A stretch of 20,069 bases of DNA, taken from NCBI GenBank assembly GCA_947587775.1, contig CANPYD010000006.1:1-20069 (forward strand), given 5' to 3'. The DNA comes from an uncultured Clostridia bacterium. Lineage in GTDB: Bacteria > Bacillota > Clostridia > Christensenellales > Borkfalkiaceae. Below are positions 1 to 6,013 of the stretch, one piece after another. The position numbers were made by a program, and so were the translations under genes. Numbering within the stretch: position 1 is the stretch's first letter; each line of letters starts with the position of its first letter. The notes below the pieces were generated by a model. The model did no database searches, was not told the origin of the DNA, and saw nothing but the letters and a program-made list of their open reading frames with translations.

Positions 1-207
1 AAGAGCGCGAAGAACGCAAATGCGGACACCGCTAAAAAACTTGACGAGCTTCACGCCAAGACGCAGGCAAGCATCCGCGCGCATAGCGTAACACCGAACG
101 CAAAACCCGCCGAATACTCCGCCGAGCAGCTTGCCGCCGAGTTCAACGCCTTCTTGAAGGAGCGCGGACTCGACGGAAAGTACGCCGTCCAAATCGTGGG
201 TGAGTGA
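1..207 (+). CDS. 3' end of an unrecognised protein-coding gene (partial)
   Basis: The frame beginning at base 1 is open for 68 codons and ends at TGA 205-207; the start lies outside the window. The visible tail begins KSAKNANADTAKK, is rich in Ala, Lys and Glu, is predicted mostly helical, and ends in FLKERGLDGKYAVQIVGE. No signal peptide, membrane segment or family motif can be seen in this fragment and I do not recognise it. It converges on the DUF1848 gene with only 17 nt between the two stop codons, and no clear terminator hairpin separates them. Codon use (GCG, CGC, ATC, CTC) matches the housekeeping genes further right, which supports it being real coding sequence, but its function cannot be stated. 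Confidence 0.6.
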   Translation, partial: KSAKNANADTAKKLDELHAKTQASIRAHSVTPNAKPAEYSAEQLAAEFNAFLKERGLDGKYAVQIVGE

Positions 208-224
208 GCAGAACAGCGGATCTT

Positions 225-1169
225 TTACAGATCAAAGAGGGAGATCTGTCTGCCGTCGTGCAGCAGAAAACTGTTCTGGATCCCGTGCATCAACTGGTCG
301 TTCTTATGGACATGTCCGATGAGAAGGGGGGAAGCGGGATCATGACGGAGAAAGTTATCGCGGACGTTTTCGATCCCTCTGTTTGCGTTGCAATATTTGC
401 ATCCGCTCGGGCAGGAATCATACCATCCAATGTCTCGGCTGACGATGCACTGGCATCCGGTTTTGTTCCCGAGGTGCGGCATCGAGCGGAAACTGCACTT
501 GTTCGCCCGTCCCAGCGCCTCGAGCGTGACGCAGCCCGTGCGTTTGATCCCATATTCCTCGTATCCCGTCTCCGCACAGCAGATTTGCAAGGGGAGACGG
601 TTCTTTTGTGCGATCGTCCCCAAGCCCTTTGCAATCTCATGCTTCTGCACCTTTGTTATCATAGCCACGTCGGGGATGCGGTGTCCGATTTTGATGAACA
701 TCTCCACAAAGGAGAACACGGCGCCGCTCACGAAGGGAGCGATCTCTTCGGAAAGAGCCGCAAATGTCTCCATATGCCGCGCCACCGTATATTTTTTTGT
801 GAGCAGAACGGGGTCGTACCGCCAGACGAGTTTTTCCTTTCCGACGATTCTCGAGAGCTCTTTGAGCGTTTCGATCCGCTCCCGAATGGGGGGAGATGTG
901 GGCTCGAGATCTTCTTCATATCCCGTTATCGTATAGAAAAAATAGGTGCGGTAACGGCTTGCGATCTCGTCGATCCTTTCGAGGGCGGGCCGATAATTTT
1001 TGGAACAGAAGACGACCGCATCGATTTTTTCGGGCGTAAGTTCATAGATATTGATGCGTCTTTCAAAGAGGGGATTCCGTGCATAGACGATTCCCTCCTC
1101 GAACCGGTTGAAGAGCCACTCATGATAGTGATGAACGATATCCGTTCTGAGTCCCACGTTAAGGATCAT
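225..1169 (-). CDS. DUF1848 family protein with C-terminal CxxxCxxC cluster
   Basis: Encodes 314 aa. It matches my memory of the DUF1848 family: N-terminal MILNVGLRTDIVHHYHEW, then YELTPEKIDAVVFCSKNYRP, and a Cys-rich C-terminus with Cys239, Cys241, Cys253, Cys257 and Cys260. The last three form CPSGCKYC, a Cx3Cx2C spacing like a radical-SAM 4Fe-4S site, but near the C-terminus rather than the N-terminus. The protein ends in QISLFDL, close to the bacterial beta-clamp-binding consensus. The family's reaction is unknown to me. A longer frame opens at 1232, but that start would lie upstream of the promoter -10 box at 1198-1203. The ATG at 1167-1169 has a GGGGG ribosome site 5 nt upstream, so I chose it. 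Monocistronic; expressed from its own sigma-A promoter. Confidence 0.82.
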   Translation of the reverse strand: MILNVGLRTDIVHHYHEWLFNRFEEGIVYARNPLFERRINIYELTPEKIDAVVFCSKNYRPALERIDEIASRYRTYFFYTITGYEEDLEPTSPPIRERIETLKELSRIVGKEKLVWRYDPVLLTKKYTVARHMETFAALSEEIAPFVSGAVFSFVEMFIKIGHRIPDVAMITKVQKHEIAKGLGTIAQKNRLPLQICCAETGYEEYGIKRTGCVTLEALGRANKCSFRSMPHLGNKTGCQCIVSRDIGWYDSCPSGCKYCNANRGIENVRDNFLRHDPASPLLIGHVHKNDQLMHGIQNSFLLHDGRQISLFDL

Positions 1170-1197
1170 TGGTTCCCCCGAAATTTTTGTATGAAGT

Positions 1198-1226
1198 ATT
1201 ATAGCATATTGTAACAAAAATATCAA
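1198..1226 (-). promoter_or_regulatory. Sigma-A promoter of the DUF1848 gene
   Basis: Read on the minus strand, -35 TTGATA (1221-1226) is followed by a 17-nt spacer and a perfect -10 TATAAT (1198-1203). The predicted start of transcription is near 1191, about 22 nt before the ATG at 1169. Its position rules out the upstream in-frame ATG at 1232 as the normal start. Confidence 0.85.
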
Positions 1227-1297
1227 TACCATGCGCGAGTAATTCTGACTGTTGAGCTTATTTTTCAGATGACGATATCGATCAAATTAGTTTTTAT

Positions 1298-1335
1298 ATG
1301 CAAAAGTGAGGACAAATTTGTCCTCACTTTTGCAT
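1298..1335 (-). terminator. Bidirectional intrinsic terminator, 38-bp perfect palindrome
   Basis: The 38 bases are a perfect palindrome. The functional hairpin is GTGAGGAC / GTCCTCAC around AAATTT, preceded by AAAA and followed by TTTT on either strand, so it can terminate in both directions. It lies 22 nt past the lipoprotein stop codon (minus strand) and upstream of the DUF1848 promoter, insulating the two minus-strand genes. Confidence 0.8.
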
Positions 1336-1357
1336 TGATTATATGATTCAATGGAAG

Positions 1358-1852
1358 TTATAATTCCATTGCAAGGTTTTTCAGCGCAGTTGCGAGCGCC
1401 TTTTTATAGGTTTCCTTATTCGCCGAAAAGCTGTTGAAAGAACCGCTTACATTCACAACAAATTCATAGTAGTCGCTATATGCAGACATTACCGCTTTGA
1501 CCTCATCTTTTAATTCGGAATCACGCACTTCTTTATAAAGAGATTGAATCTTGGTTTCATTCTCTTCGATAAAATTAAGATTTTCACGATTATTGGCGCG
1601 TGCAGTAGCAATTGCGATATTGATATCTTTGCTATATTTATTATTGTAGATTGCATCGTACCAGCAGCTATATGTCTCATCGGCAATTTCATCGAGACAA
1701 ATCTGTGATTCGGCGACGGCGTCGTAAAAATCAGAAACTGAAGCCGCGCCATTGGAGGAGGAACCATCACATGCCGTAGAAAAGAAAATCGGCAAACACA
1801 GCGAGATTGCCATCAGTAAGCAAGTGAACAGTTTGGTTTTAAGGTGTTTCAT
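1358..1852 (-). CDS. Putative small lipoprotein, function unknown
   Basis: Encodes 164 aa. The N-terminus has a Lys-containing n-region (MKHLKTK), a hydrophobic core (about residues 8-24) and a plausible lipobox, Ser25-Thr26-Ala27-Cys28. Cleavage would leave a lipid-anchored protein of about 137 aa on the outer face of the membrane. The residue before the usual lipobox small residues is Ser rather than Leu, so lipidation is likely but not certain. The mature part is acidic, Ser/Asn/Tyr-rich and helical, with no family motif I can name. An AAAGGAG ribosome site precedes the ATG. It is divergent from the XRE gene, and its promoter spacer is exactly filled by a palindromic operator, so it is probably the regulated target of that protein. 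The DNA is AT-richer than the neighbouring housekeeping genes, suggesting acquisition. Confidence 0.8.
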   Translation of the reverse strand: MKHLKTKLFTCLLMAISLCLPIFFSTACDGSSSNGAASVSDFYDAVAESQICLDEIADETYSCWYDAIYNNKYSKDINIAIATARANNRENLNFIEENETKIQSLYKEVRDSELKDEVKAVMSAYSDYYEFVVNVSGSFNSFSANKETYKKALATALKNLAMEL

Positions 1853-1885
1853 GATAAATCTCCTTTGTTTTATTGATATGTTCTA

Positions 1886-1914
1886 ATTATATCCTACAAA
1901 ACGTAGGAAGTCAA
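1886..1914 (-). promoter_or_regulatory. Sigma-A promoter of the lipoprotein gene
   Basis: Minus strand: -35 TTGACT (1909-1914), 17-nt spacer (1892-1908), perfect -10 TATAAT (1886-1891). The spacer is itself a palindrome (operator O1), so a protein bound there would directly block RNA polymerase. Predicted transcription start is near 1879, giving a short leader with an AAAGGAG ribosome site. Confidence 0.85.
1892..1908. promoter_or_regulatory. Operator O1, 17-bp palindrome inside the lipoprotein promoter
   Basis: TCCTAC, five bases (AAAAC), then GTAGGA: a perfect 6-bp inverted repeat. It occupies exactly the 17 bp between the -10 and -35 boxes of the lipoprotein promoter. A near-identical copy lies 29 bp away. 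Size and symmetry suit a dimeric XRE-family repressor, and the obvious candidate is the divergent gene at 1948. Confidence 0.75.
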
Positions 1915-1920
1915 GTGATT

Positions 1921-1937
1921 TCCTACAAAATGTAGTA
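1921..1937. promoter_or_regulatory. Operator O2, second copy of the palindrome
   Basis: TCCTAC, AAAAT, GTAGTA: differs from O1 at one spacer base and one arm base. Centres of O1 and O2 are 29 bp apart. O2 lies upstream of the lipoprotein -35 box and touches a possible -10 (TAAAAT, 1936-1941) for the XRE gene, which would allow autoregulation. Confidence 0.65.
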
Positions 1938-1947
1938 AAATATTTTT

Positions 1948-2157
1948 GTGACGGGAAATGTTTTTGGTAAAAGATTACGAGAATTAAGAATTGAGCGTGG
2001 TTTATCGCAACGTACCTTAGGAGAAGTATTCGGTGTATGCAATCAAACCATCAGCTTTTGGGAAAGCGGAAGACGTGAACCAGATCTTGATAGTTTGTTG
2101 AGCATCTCAAAATTTTTTGATGTGCCGGTTGATTATCTGTTGGACAATCGAGATTAA
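1948..2157 (+). CDS. Small XRE-family HTH transcriptional regulator
   Basis: Encodes 69 aa, essentially one Cro/C1-type helix-turn-helix domain. FGKRLRELRIERGLSQRTLGEVFGV covers helices 1-2, NQTISFWESGRREPD is the recognition helix and following turn, and LLSISKFFDVPVDYLLDN is the conserved closing segment. There is no effector or dimerisation domain beyond this. The only usable in-frame start is GTG at 1948; an in-frame TAA lies 12 nt upstream and there is no Shine-Dalgarno sequence. A TAAAAT at 1936-1941 would put transcription start on the GTG itself, so the message may be leaderless, although I see no good -35. It is divergent from the lipoprotein gene and probably represses it, and perhaps itself, through O1 and O2. 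Confidence 0.85.
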   Translation: MTGNVFGKRLRELRIERGLSQRTLGEVFGVCNQTISFWESGRREPDLDSLLSISKFFDVPVDYLLDNRD

Positions 2158-2216
2158 AGGTTATTAGGACACCCGTCTCTTCGCGCGGGGTCGAACGGAA
2201 TTGTCCGATCCCCTCA

Positions 2217-2263
2217 CGGCACCAAAAAAAGGCACCCCTTAGGGGTGCCTTTTTTTGGTGCCG
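2217..2263 (-). terminator. Long terminator hairpin overlapping the tRNA-Leu 3' end
   Basis: The core is GGCACCCC / GGGGTGCC around TTA, flanked by seven A and seven T, a strong bidirectional terminator just past the tRNA. The complementarity continues through the A/T tracts: bases 2217-2238 pair perfectly with 2242-2263, a 22-bp arm. The outer part of one arm is the tRNA 3' end including CCA (2256-2263). Immediately to the left, 2187-2213 holds another weak hairpin (GGGG/CCCC with inner CGGA/TCCG) and no gene. Confidence 0.8.
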
Positions 2264-2342
2264 GTGATCGGGGTCGAACCGATACGGTATCACTACCACA
2301 GGATTTTGAGTCCAGCGCGTCTGCCAATTCCACCACACCGGC
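2256..2342 (-). tRNA. tRNA-Leu, anticodon CAA
   Basis: An 87-nt class II tRNA with encoded CCA. The acceptor stem is GCCGGTG / CACCGGC, fully paired, with discriminator A. The D arm is GTG/CGC, the T arm is ATCGG / CCGAT with loop TTCGACC, and there is a long variable arm with stem GGTA/TACC. The anticodon loop is CTCAAAA, giving CAA (2306-2308), which reads UUG. The anticodon stem CTGGA / TCCTG has a U-U mismatch at 28-42. All diagnostic leucine features are present. It has its own promoter upstream and terminator downstream. Confidence 0.95.
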
Positions 2343-2353
2343 GCATCAACCGA

Positions 2354-2382
2354 ATTATATAATAAAGTCAGGAAAAAAGCAA
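2354..2382 (-). promoter_or_regulatory. Promoter of tRNA-Leu
   Basis: Minus strand: -35 TTGCTT (2377-2382), 17-nt spacer, -10 TATAAT (2354-2359). Predicted start near 2347, a few bases before the mature 5' end at 2342. Confidence 0.75.
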
Positions 2383-2400
2383 GCGATTTCCCCGATTTTC

Positions 2401-2429
2401 TTGCAAAAAAAAGAAAAGCATGGTACAAT
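2401..2429 (+). promoter_or_regulatory. Promoter of polA-coaE
   Basis: -35 TTGCAA (2401-2406), 17-nt A-rich spacer, -10 TACAAT (2424-2429). Predicted start near 2436, giving a roughly 16-nt leader that contains the AGAGGTG ribosome site before ATG 2452. It is divergent from the tRNA promoter. Confidence 0.75.
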
Positions 2430-2451
2430 ATCCGAAAAGAGGTGAAATCAT

Positions 2452-4998
2452 ATGGGCGAAAGAAAAAAACTTGTTCTGGTGGACGGCAACAGTCTTTTGA
2501 ACAGAGCCTTTTATGCGATGAGCATCTTCACGACCAAAGGCGGCGTTCCGACGAACGGCGTTTTCGGGTTTATCAAACTCATTTTTAAGATCATCGATAC
2601 AGTCTCGCCCGAGTATTTCGCGGTTGCATTCGATGTTCATGCGCCCACATTCCGCCATGAGATGTATGCCGCATATAAGGCGACCCGCTCGCCCATGCCC
2701 GAAGAACTTGCCGTACAGGTGCCCATGCTGAAAGAGGCGCTCCGCGCGATGCGGATCTGCATCGTCGAAAAAGAGGGGTTCGAGGCGGACGACGTGATCG
2801 GGACGCTCTCCCGCAAATTTCCCGAAACGGATATTTTGATCTATACGGGGGACAGGGATTCCTACCAGCTCGTCAACGAGCATGTGAGCGTCTGTTTTAC
2901 AAAGCGGGGCGTAACGGATATCGATTTTCTGTCATACGAAAATTTTTATACAAAAGTCGGTCTCACGCCGCGCCAGATCATTGAGGAAAAGGCGCTCATG
3001 GGGGACGTTTCGGACAATATCCCCGGTGTCAAAGGGATAGGACCCAAGATCACGATGGATCTTCTTCACCGCTACGGCACCGTAAGGGAGATCTACCGTC
3101 ATTTGGTTGATTTATCCATATCCATACAGAGGAAACTGCTCGATGGCGAGGCGATGGCGCGTCTTTCTCACAGGCTCGCGACGATCGATCTCGGCGTTCC
3201 GCTCGATACGACGCTGGAGGACTGTAAGCTGACTCTTCCCTTCCCCGAGGAGGCGCGCGAATATATCTCGAAGCTCGAATTCCGTTCGCTTGTTGACAAT
3301 GATTATTTCGTGCAGACGAAAAAAATTTCTGTCGATACCGTAACATGTACCGACGTCGGGAGTTTTTTGGCTCTGCTTCCGGAAATCAAAGAATTTTCTT
3401 TTTGCCTTGAAGAGAGATCCTGTCACATCTTTTCGGGAAACACGGAGTATATTTTTCCCCTGCGTGAGAACTTTTTGCAAAACGGTTTTTTCTTCGGCGA
3501 GCTTCTCCCCGTCATCGAAGGGCTGTTCTCGGGTGACCGGCTGGCGATCGTTCCCGATCTCAAATATCTTCTCCACCGTTTTTCGGAGATCGGCGTCAAG
3601 GTCGGATGCCGCGTTGAGGACGTTTCGCTCCTGCGCTATCTCGCAGACTCCAATCTCCGTTTGGTAAGTCCGACGCAGTTCGTCAAAGATTACGATATTT
3701 CGGAAGACGACAGCGCATTTGGGCTCATGCTCGCCTATCGGGAGGCGGTCGAAAAGACAAAGGGGACGGCGGAAGAGGAACTTTACCGCAACATCGAATT
3801 CCCTTTGATCAATGTCCTGTTTGAAATGGAACGGACGGGCGTCTGCGTGGATACCGAGAAATTTCCCGAATTTTCCGATAAATTCACGCGCGAGCTTTCC
3901 ACCTTGTCCGAACAGATCTATACTCTCGCGGGCGTCGAGAATTTCAATATCAATTCACCCTTCCAGCTTTCGGAAGTCCTGTTCGACAAGCTCGGGTTTG
4001 ATCCGAAGGGGGCAAAGAGAAATTCGCGCGGCGGGTATTCGACGAGCGCGGATGTTCTGGAACGCCTTGCGGAGGAGCACGAGATCGTCCGCTTGATTCT
4101 CCGCTATCGGGAGATCCAGAAACTGCAATCGACATACATTGACGGGATCCGTCCGCTTGTCACGGGAGGAGTCATCCATACGACGTATAACCAGACGATG
4201 ACAACGACGGGACGGCTGTCGAGCGCGAACCCGAATTTACAGAACATTCCCATCAGGACGGAGGAGGGACGGGAGCTCAGAAAGCTCTTTATCGCACGTC
4301 CCAGGCACGTCTTTGTGGACGCCGATTATTCCCAGATCGAACTCAGGCTTCTCGCGCACTTCTCGGGCTGCCGCAAACTTGTGGAGGCATACAGACGGGG
4401 GGACGATATCCACGCCGCCACGGCTTCCGTTGTCTTCGGCGTACCCATTTCCGAAGTGACGCCGGTGCAGCGGAGGCGAGCCAAGAGTGTGAATTTCGGG
4501 ATCATTTACGGAATGAGCGCTTTCGGGCTCGCCAAAGACATCGGAGCGACGCAAGCGGAAGCGCAAAGGTACATCAGCCGATACTTTGAGGCGAATCCCG
4601 AAGTAAAACAATATATGGATGAGAATGTGCGCACCGCAAAGCAAAACGGGTATGTTAAGACGATTTTGGGCAGAAAACGCTTCATTCCCGAACTGAAATC
4701 CCCCAACTTCAATCAACGTGCCTTCGGAGAGCGCGCCGCCATGAACATGCCCCTTCAGGGAAGCGCGGCGGACATCATCAAGATCGCGATGCTGGCAGTC
4801 TGCAAGCGGTTGAAGCAGGAGGGGATGCAGGCAAAGCTCGTCCTTCAGGTGCACGACGAATTGATCCTCGACGTTCCTCTCGAGGAGACGGAGCAGGCAA
4901 AGAAGATCTTAAAAGAGGAGATGGAGAAGGCGGTGGAACTGAATGTTCCGCTCATCGCCGAGGTCTCCGTCGGGAAGAGCTGGTATGACGCAAAATAA
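2452..4998 (+). CDS. polA: DNA polymerase I
   Basis: Encodes 848 aa, slightly short for bacterial pol I. It fills gaps and removes RNA primers in replication and excision repair. Residues 1 to about 285 are the 5' nuclease domain (VDGNSLLNRAFYA, YTGDRDSYQLV, GDVSDNIPGVKGIGPK). Residues about 290-450 are the 3'-5' exonuclease fold in degraded form: where E. coli has Asp355, this protein has Cys318 (FSFCLEE), so proofreading is probably lost, as in several Gram-positive pol I enzymes. The polymerase domain has motif A DYSQIELR (Asp625), the O-helix Lys678/Phe682/Tyr686 (KSVNFGIIYG) and motif C VHDEL (Asp802). Start ATG 2452 has AGGTG 6 nt upstream. The 3' end overlaps coaE by 14 nt, so the two are probably co-translated. 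Confidence 0.98.
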   Translation: MGERKKLVLVDGNSLLNRAFYAMSIFTTKGGVPTNGVFGFIKLIFKIIDTVSPEYFAVAFDVHAPTFRHEMYAAYKATRSPMPEELAVQVPMLKEALRAMRICIVEKEGFEADDVIGTLSRKFPETDILIYTGDRDSYQLVNEHVSVCFTKRGVTDIDFLSYENFYTKVGLTPRQIIEEKALMGDVSDNIPGVKGIGPKITMDLLHRYGTVREIYRHLVDLSISIQRKLLDGEAMARLSHRLATIDLGVPLDTTLEDCKLTLPFPEEAREYISKLEFRSLVDNDYFVQTKKISVDTVTCTDVGSFLALLPEIKEFSFCLEERSCHIFSGNTEYIFPLRENFLQNGFFFGELLPVIEGLFSGDRLAIVPDLKYLLHRFSEIGVKVGCRVEDVSLLRYLADSNLRLVSPTQFVKDYDISEDDSAFGLMLAYREAVEKTKGTAEEELYRNIEFPLINVLFEMERTGVCVDTEKFPEFSDKFTRELSTLSEQIYTLAGVENFNINSPFQLSEVLFDKLGFDPKGAKRNSRGGYSTSADVLERLAEEHEIVRLILRYREIQKLQSTYIDGIRPLVTGGVIHTTYNQTMTTTGRLSSANPNLQNIPIRTEEGRELRKLFIARPRHVFVDADYSQIELRLLAHFSGCRKLVEAYRRGDDIHAATASVVFGVPISEVTPVQRRRAKSVNFGIIYGMSAFGLAKDIGATQAEAQRYISRYFEANPEVKQYMDENVRTAKQNGYVKTILGRKRFIPELKSPNFNQRAFGERAAMNMPLQGSAADIIKIAMLAVCKRLKQEGMQAKLVLQVHDELILDVPLEETEQAKKILKEEMEKAVELNVPLIAEVSVGKSWYDAK

Positions 4999-5563
4999 AA
5001 AATTTGCCGTAACAGGCGGGATCGGAAGCGGGAAAACCGCCGTTTGCGGGATCTTGAAAGAGCTCGGCTATCCCGTTTTCTCCTGCGACGAGATCTCGCG
5101 GGCGCTTTGGGAGGATGAAGCGTATCTCGAAGCACTCAAAGCGCTGTTCCCGACCTGTATCAAAGATGGAAAACCCGATAAAAAGTTGATTTCTGCGTTC
5201 GTGTTTGTGGATTGGAATGCCCGCCGCAGGCTCGAGGCGCTTTCACATCCGCGCATTATGGAAGAACTCTTTGCGCAGATGAATGCGCATGCCGTATCCT
5301 TTGCCGAAGTTCCGCTCCTGTTCGAAGGGGGATATGAAAAATTGTTCGACGGGGTTCTTGTCGTCGAACGGAACGAGGATCTGAGGATCAGTTCGGTGAT
5401 GGCGCGGGACGGGCTGTCCGAGGCGGAAGTTTCCCGTCGCATCTCCGCCCAGTTTTCCGATGAGGAGCGGCGGAAGAAAGGCGTCATCCGCATTGAAAAT
5501 AACGGGTCGCAAGAGGAACTCCGCTTCATTGTAAAAAAAGCGCTCTCCTTGCTCGGTCTATAA
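4985..5563 (+). CDS. coaE: Dephospho-CoA kinase
   Basis: Encodes 192 aa and performs the last step of coenzyme A synthesis, phosphorylating the 3'-hydroxyl of dephospho-CoA with ATP. The P-loop GGIGSGKT occupies residues 11-18, the acceptor-side segment VFSCDEISRAL follows, then PLLFEGGYEKLFDGVLVV, an Arg-rich lid (RDGLSEAEVSRRISAQ) and a closing IENNGSQEEL. Length is normal for the family. A frame-compatible ATG exists at 4943, but it lies deep within polA and adds 14 unrelated residues; the ATG at 4985 places the P-loop at the usual distance. It has GGGAAGAG just upstream inside polA and probably depends on translational coupling. Pairing of polA with coaE is common in Bacillota. Confidence 0.96.
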   Translation: MTQNKKFAVTGGIGSGKTAVCGILKELGYPVFSCDEISRALWEDEAYLEALKALFPTCIKDGKPDKKLISAFVFVDWNARRRLEALSHPRIMEELFAQMNAHAVSFAEVPLLFEGGYEKLFDGVLVVERNEDLRISSVMARDGLSEAEVSRRISAQFSDEERRKKGVIRIENNGSQEELRFIVKKALSLLGL

Positions 5564-5570
5564 AATTGAG

Positions 5571-5599
5571 CCCCGCCGGCGTTGCCGGCGGGGACTTTT
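5571..5599. terminator. Shared terminator between coaE and spoVG
   Basis: CCCCGCCGGC, loop GTT, GCCGGCGGGG: a 10-bp fully paired G+C stem followed by ACTTTT on the + strand. It lies between the convergent coaE and spoVG stop codons (5563 and 5598) and can serve both; the T tract is better on the coaE side. Confidence 0.8.
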
Positions 5600-5879
5600 A
5601 CTCCGCATCTGTTGGTTGTTCTTCAAGGAACTTTTTGTAAGCGTCAAGGATCACGCCCTGAATATATTCGCGCGTCTCCGTATTGAGGGGGTGCGCGATA
5701 TCTTTATACCCGCCATCCGATGACTTTCTGCTTGGCATGGCGACAAGGAGCGTTCCTTCACGCTCAAAAATTCTGATGTCATGCACGACAAAGCATTCAT
5801 CGATCGTAATAGACGCCACGGCTCGAAGTTTTCCATCCGAATGGCGTACCTGACGTATCCTCACATCTCCAACTTTCAT
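5598..5879 (-). CDS. spoVG: SpoVG, RNA/DNA-binding regulatory protein
   Basis: Encodes 93 aa with the family pattern intact: MKVGDVRIRQV, LRAVASITIDECFVVHDIRIFE, VAMPSRKSSDGGYKDIAHPLNTETREYIQ. SpoVG is a small dimeric nucleic-acid-binding protein. It affects septation and sporulation in Bacillus and gene regulation in non-sporulating Bacillota, so its presence does not prove spore formation. GGAGG lies 7 nt upstream of the ATG. Upstream, a sequence resembling a sigma-H promoter is present, which is how B. subtilis spoVG is expressed. It is divergent from murC. From memory, several clostridia keep spoVG close to murC with purR between; here purR is absent from this spot. Confidence 0.97.
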   Translation of the reverse strand: MKVGDVRIRQVRHSDGKLRAVASITIDECFVVHDIRIFEREGTLLVAMPSRKSSDGGYKDIAHPLNTETREYIQGVILDAYKKFLEEQPTDAE

Positions 5880-5905
5880 AGGTATCCCTCCAAATGTATT
5901 TTTAT

Positions 5906-5931
5906 ATTCACAATGTTACCACTTTTTTCCG
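5906..5931 (-). promoter_or_regulatory. Possible sigma-H-type promoter of spoVG
   Basis: Minus strand: CGGAAAA (5925-5931), a spacer of about 15 nt, then GAAT (5906-5909). This resembles the sigma-H pattern (AGGAWWW ... GAAT) with one mismatch in the upstream box. No good sigma-A pair was found at sensible spacing, although TATAAA overlaps the downstream box. Tentative. Confidence 0.35.
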
Positions 5932-6013
5932 AATAATTCAATAGATATCGAAAAGATTTAGTTAAATAAGAGAAAATTTCACCAAATTTTTATGTTACGG
6001 AATAGGATAGAGC

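Noticed and set aside
204..1214. A 336-codon plus-strand frame opposite the DUF1848 gene
   Set aside because: The minus-strand product is a recognised family with promoter and ribosome site; the plus-strand frame has neither and gives no recognisable protein.
1170..1232. Longer DUF1848 start at 1232
   Set aside because: It would begin upstream of the sigma-A -10 box and adds 21 hydrophobic residues not expected for this cytosolic family.
2161..2220. Possible second, degenerate tRNA or duplicated attachment site left of the tRNA-Leu terminator
   Set aside because: It shares only an 11-bp T-arm segment and a GGCACCA end with the tRNA; the putative T stem does not pair and no other arms form. 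Kept only as a weak hint in the island finding.
4943..4984. Longer coaE start inside polA
   Set aside because: Adds 14 residues before the normal N-terminus, while ATG 4985 puts the P-loop in its usual place.
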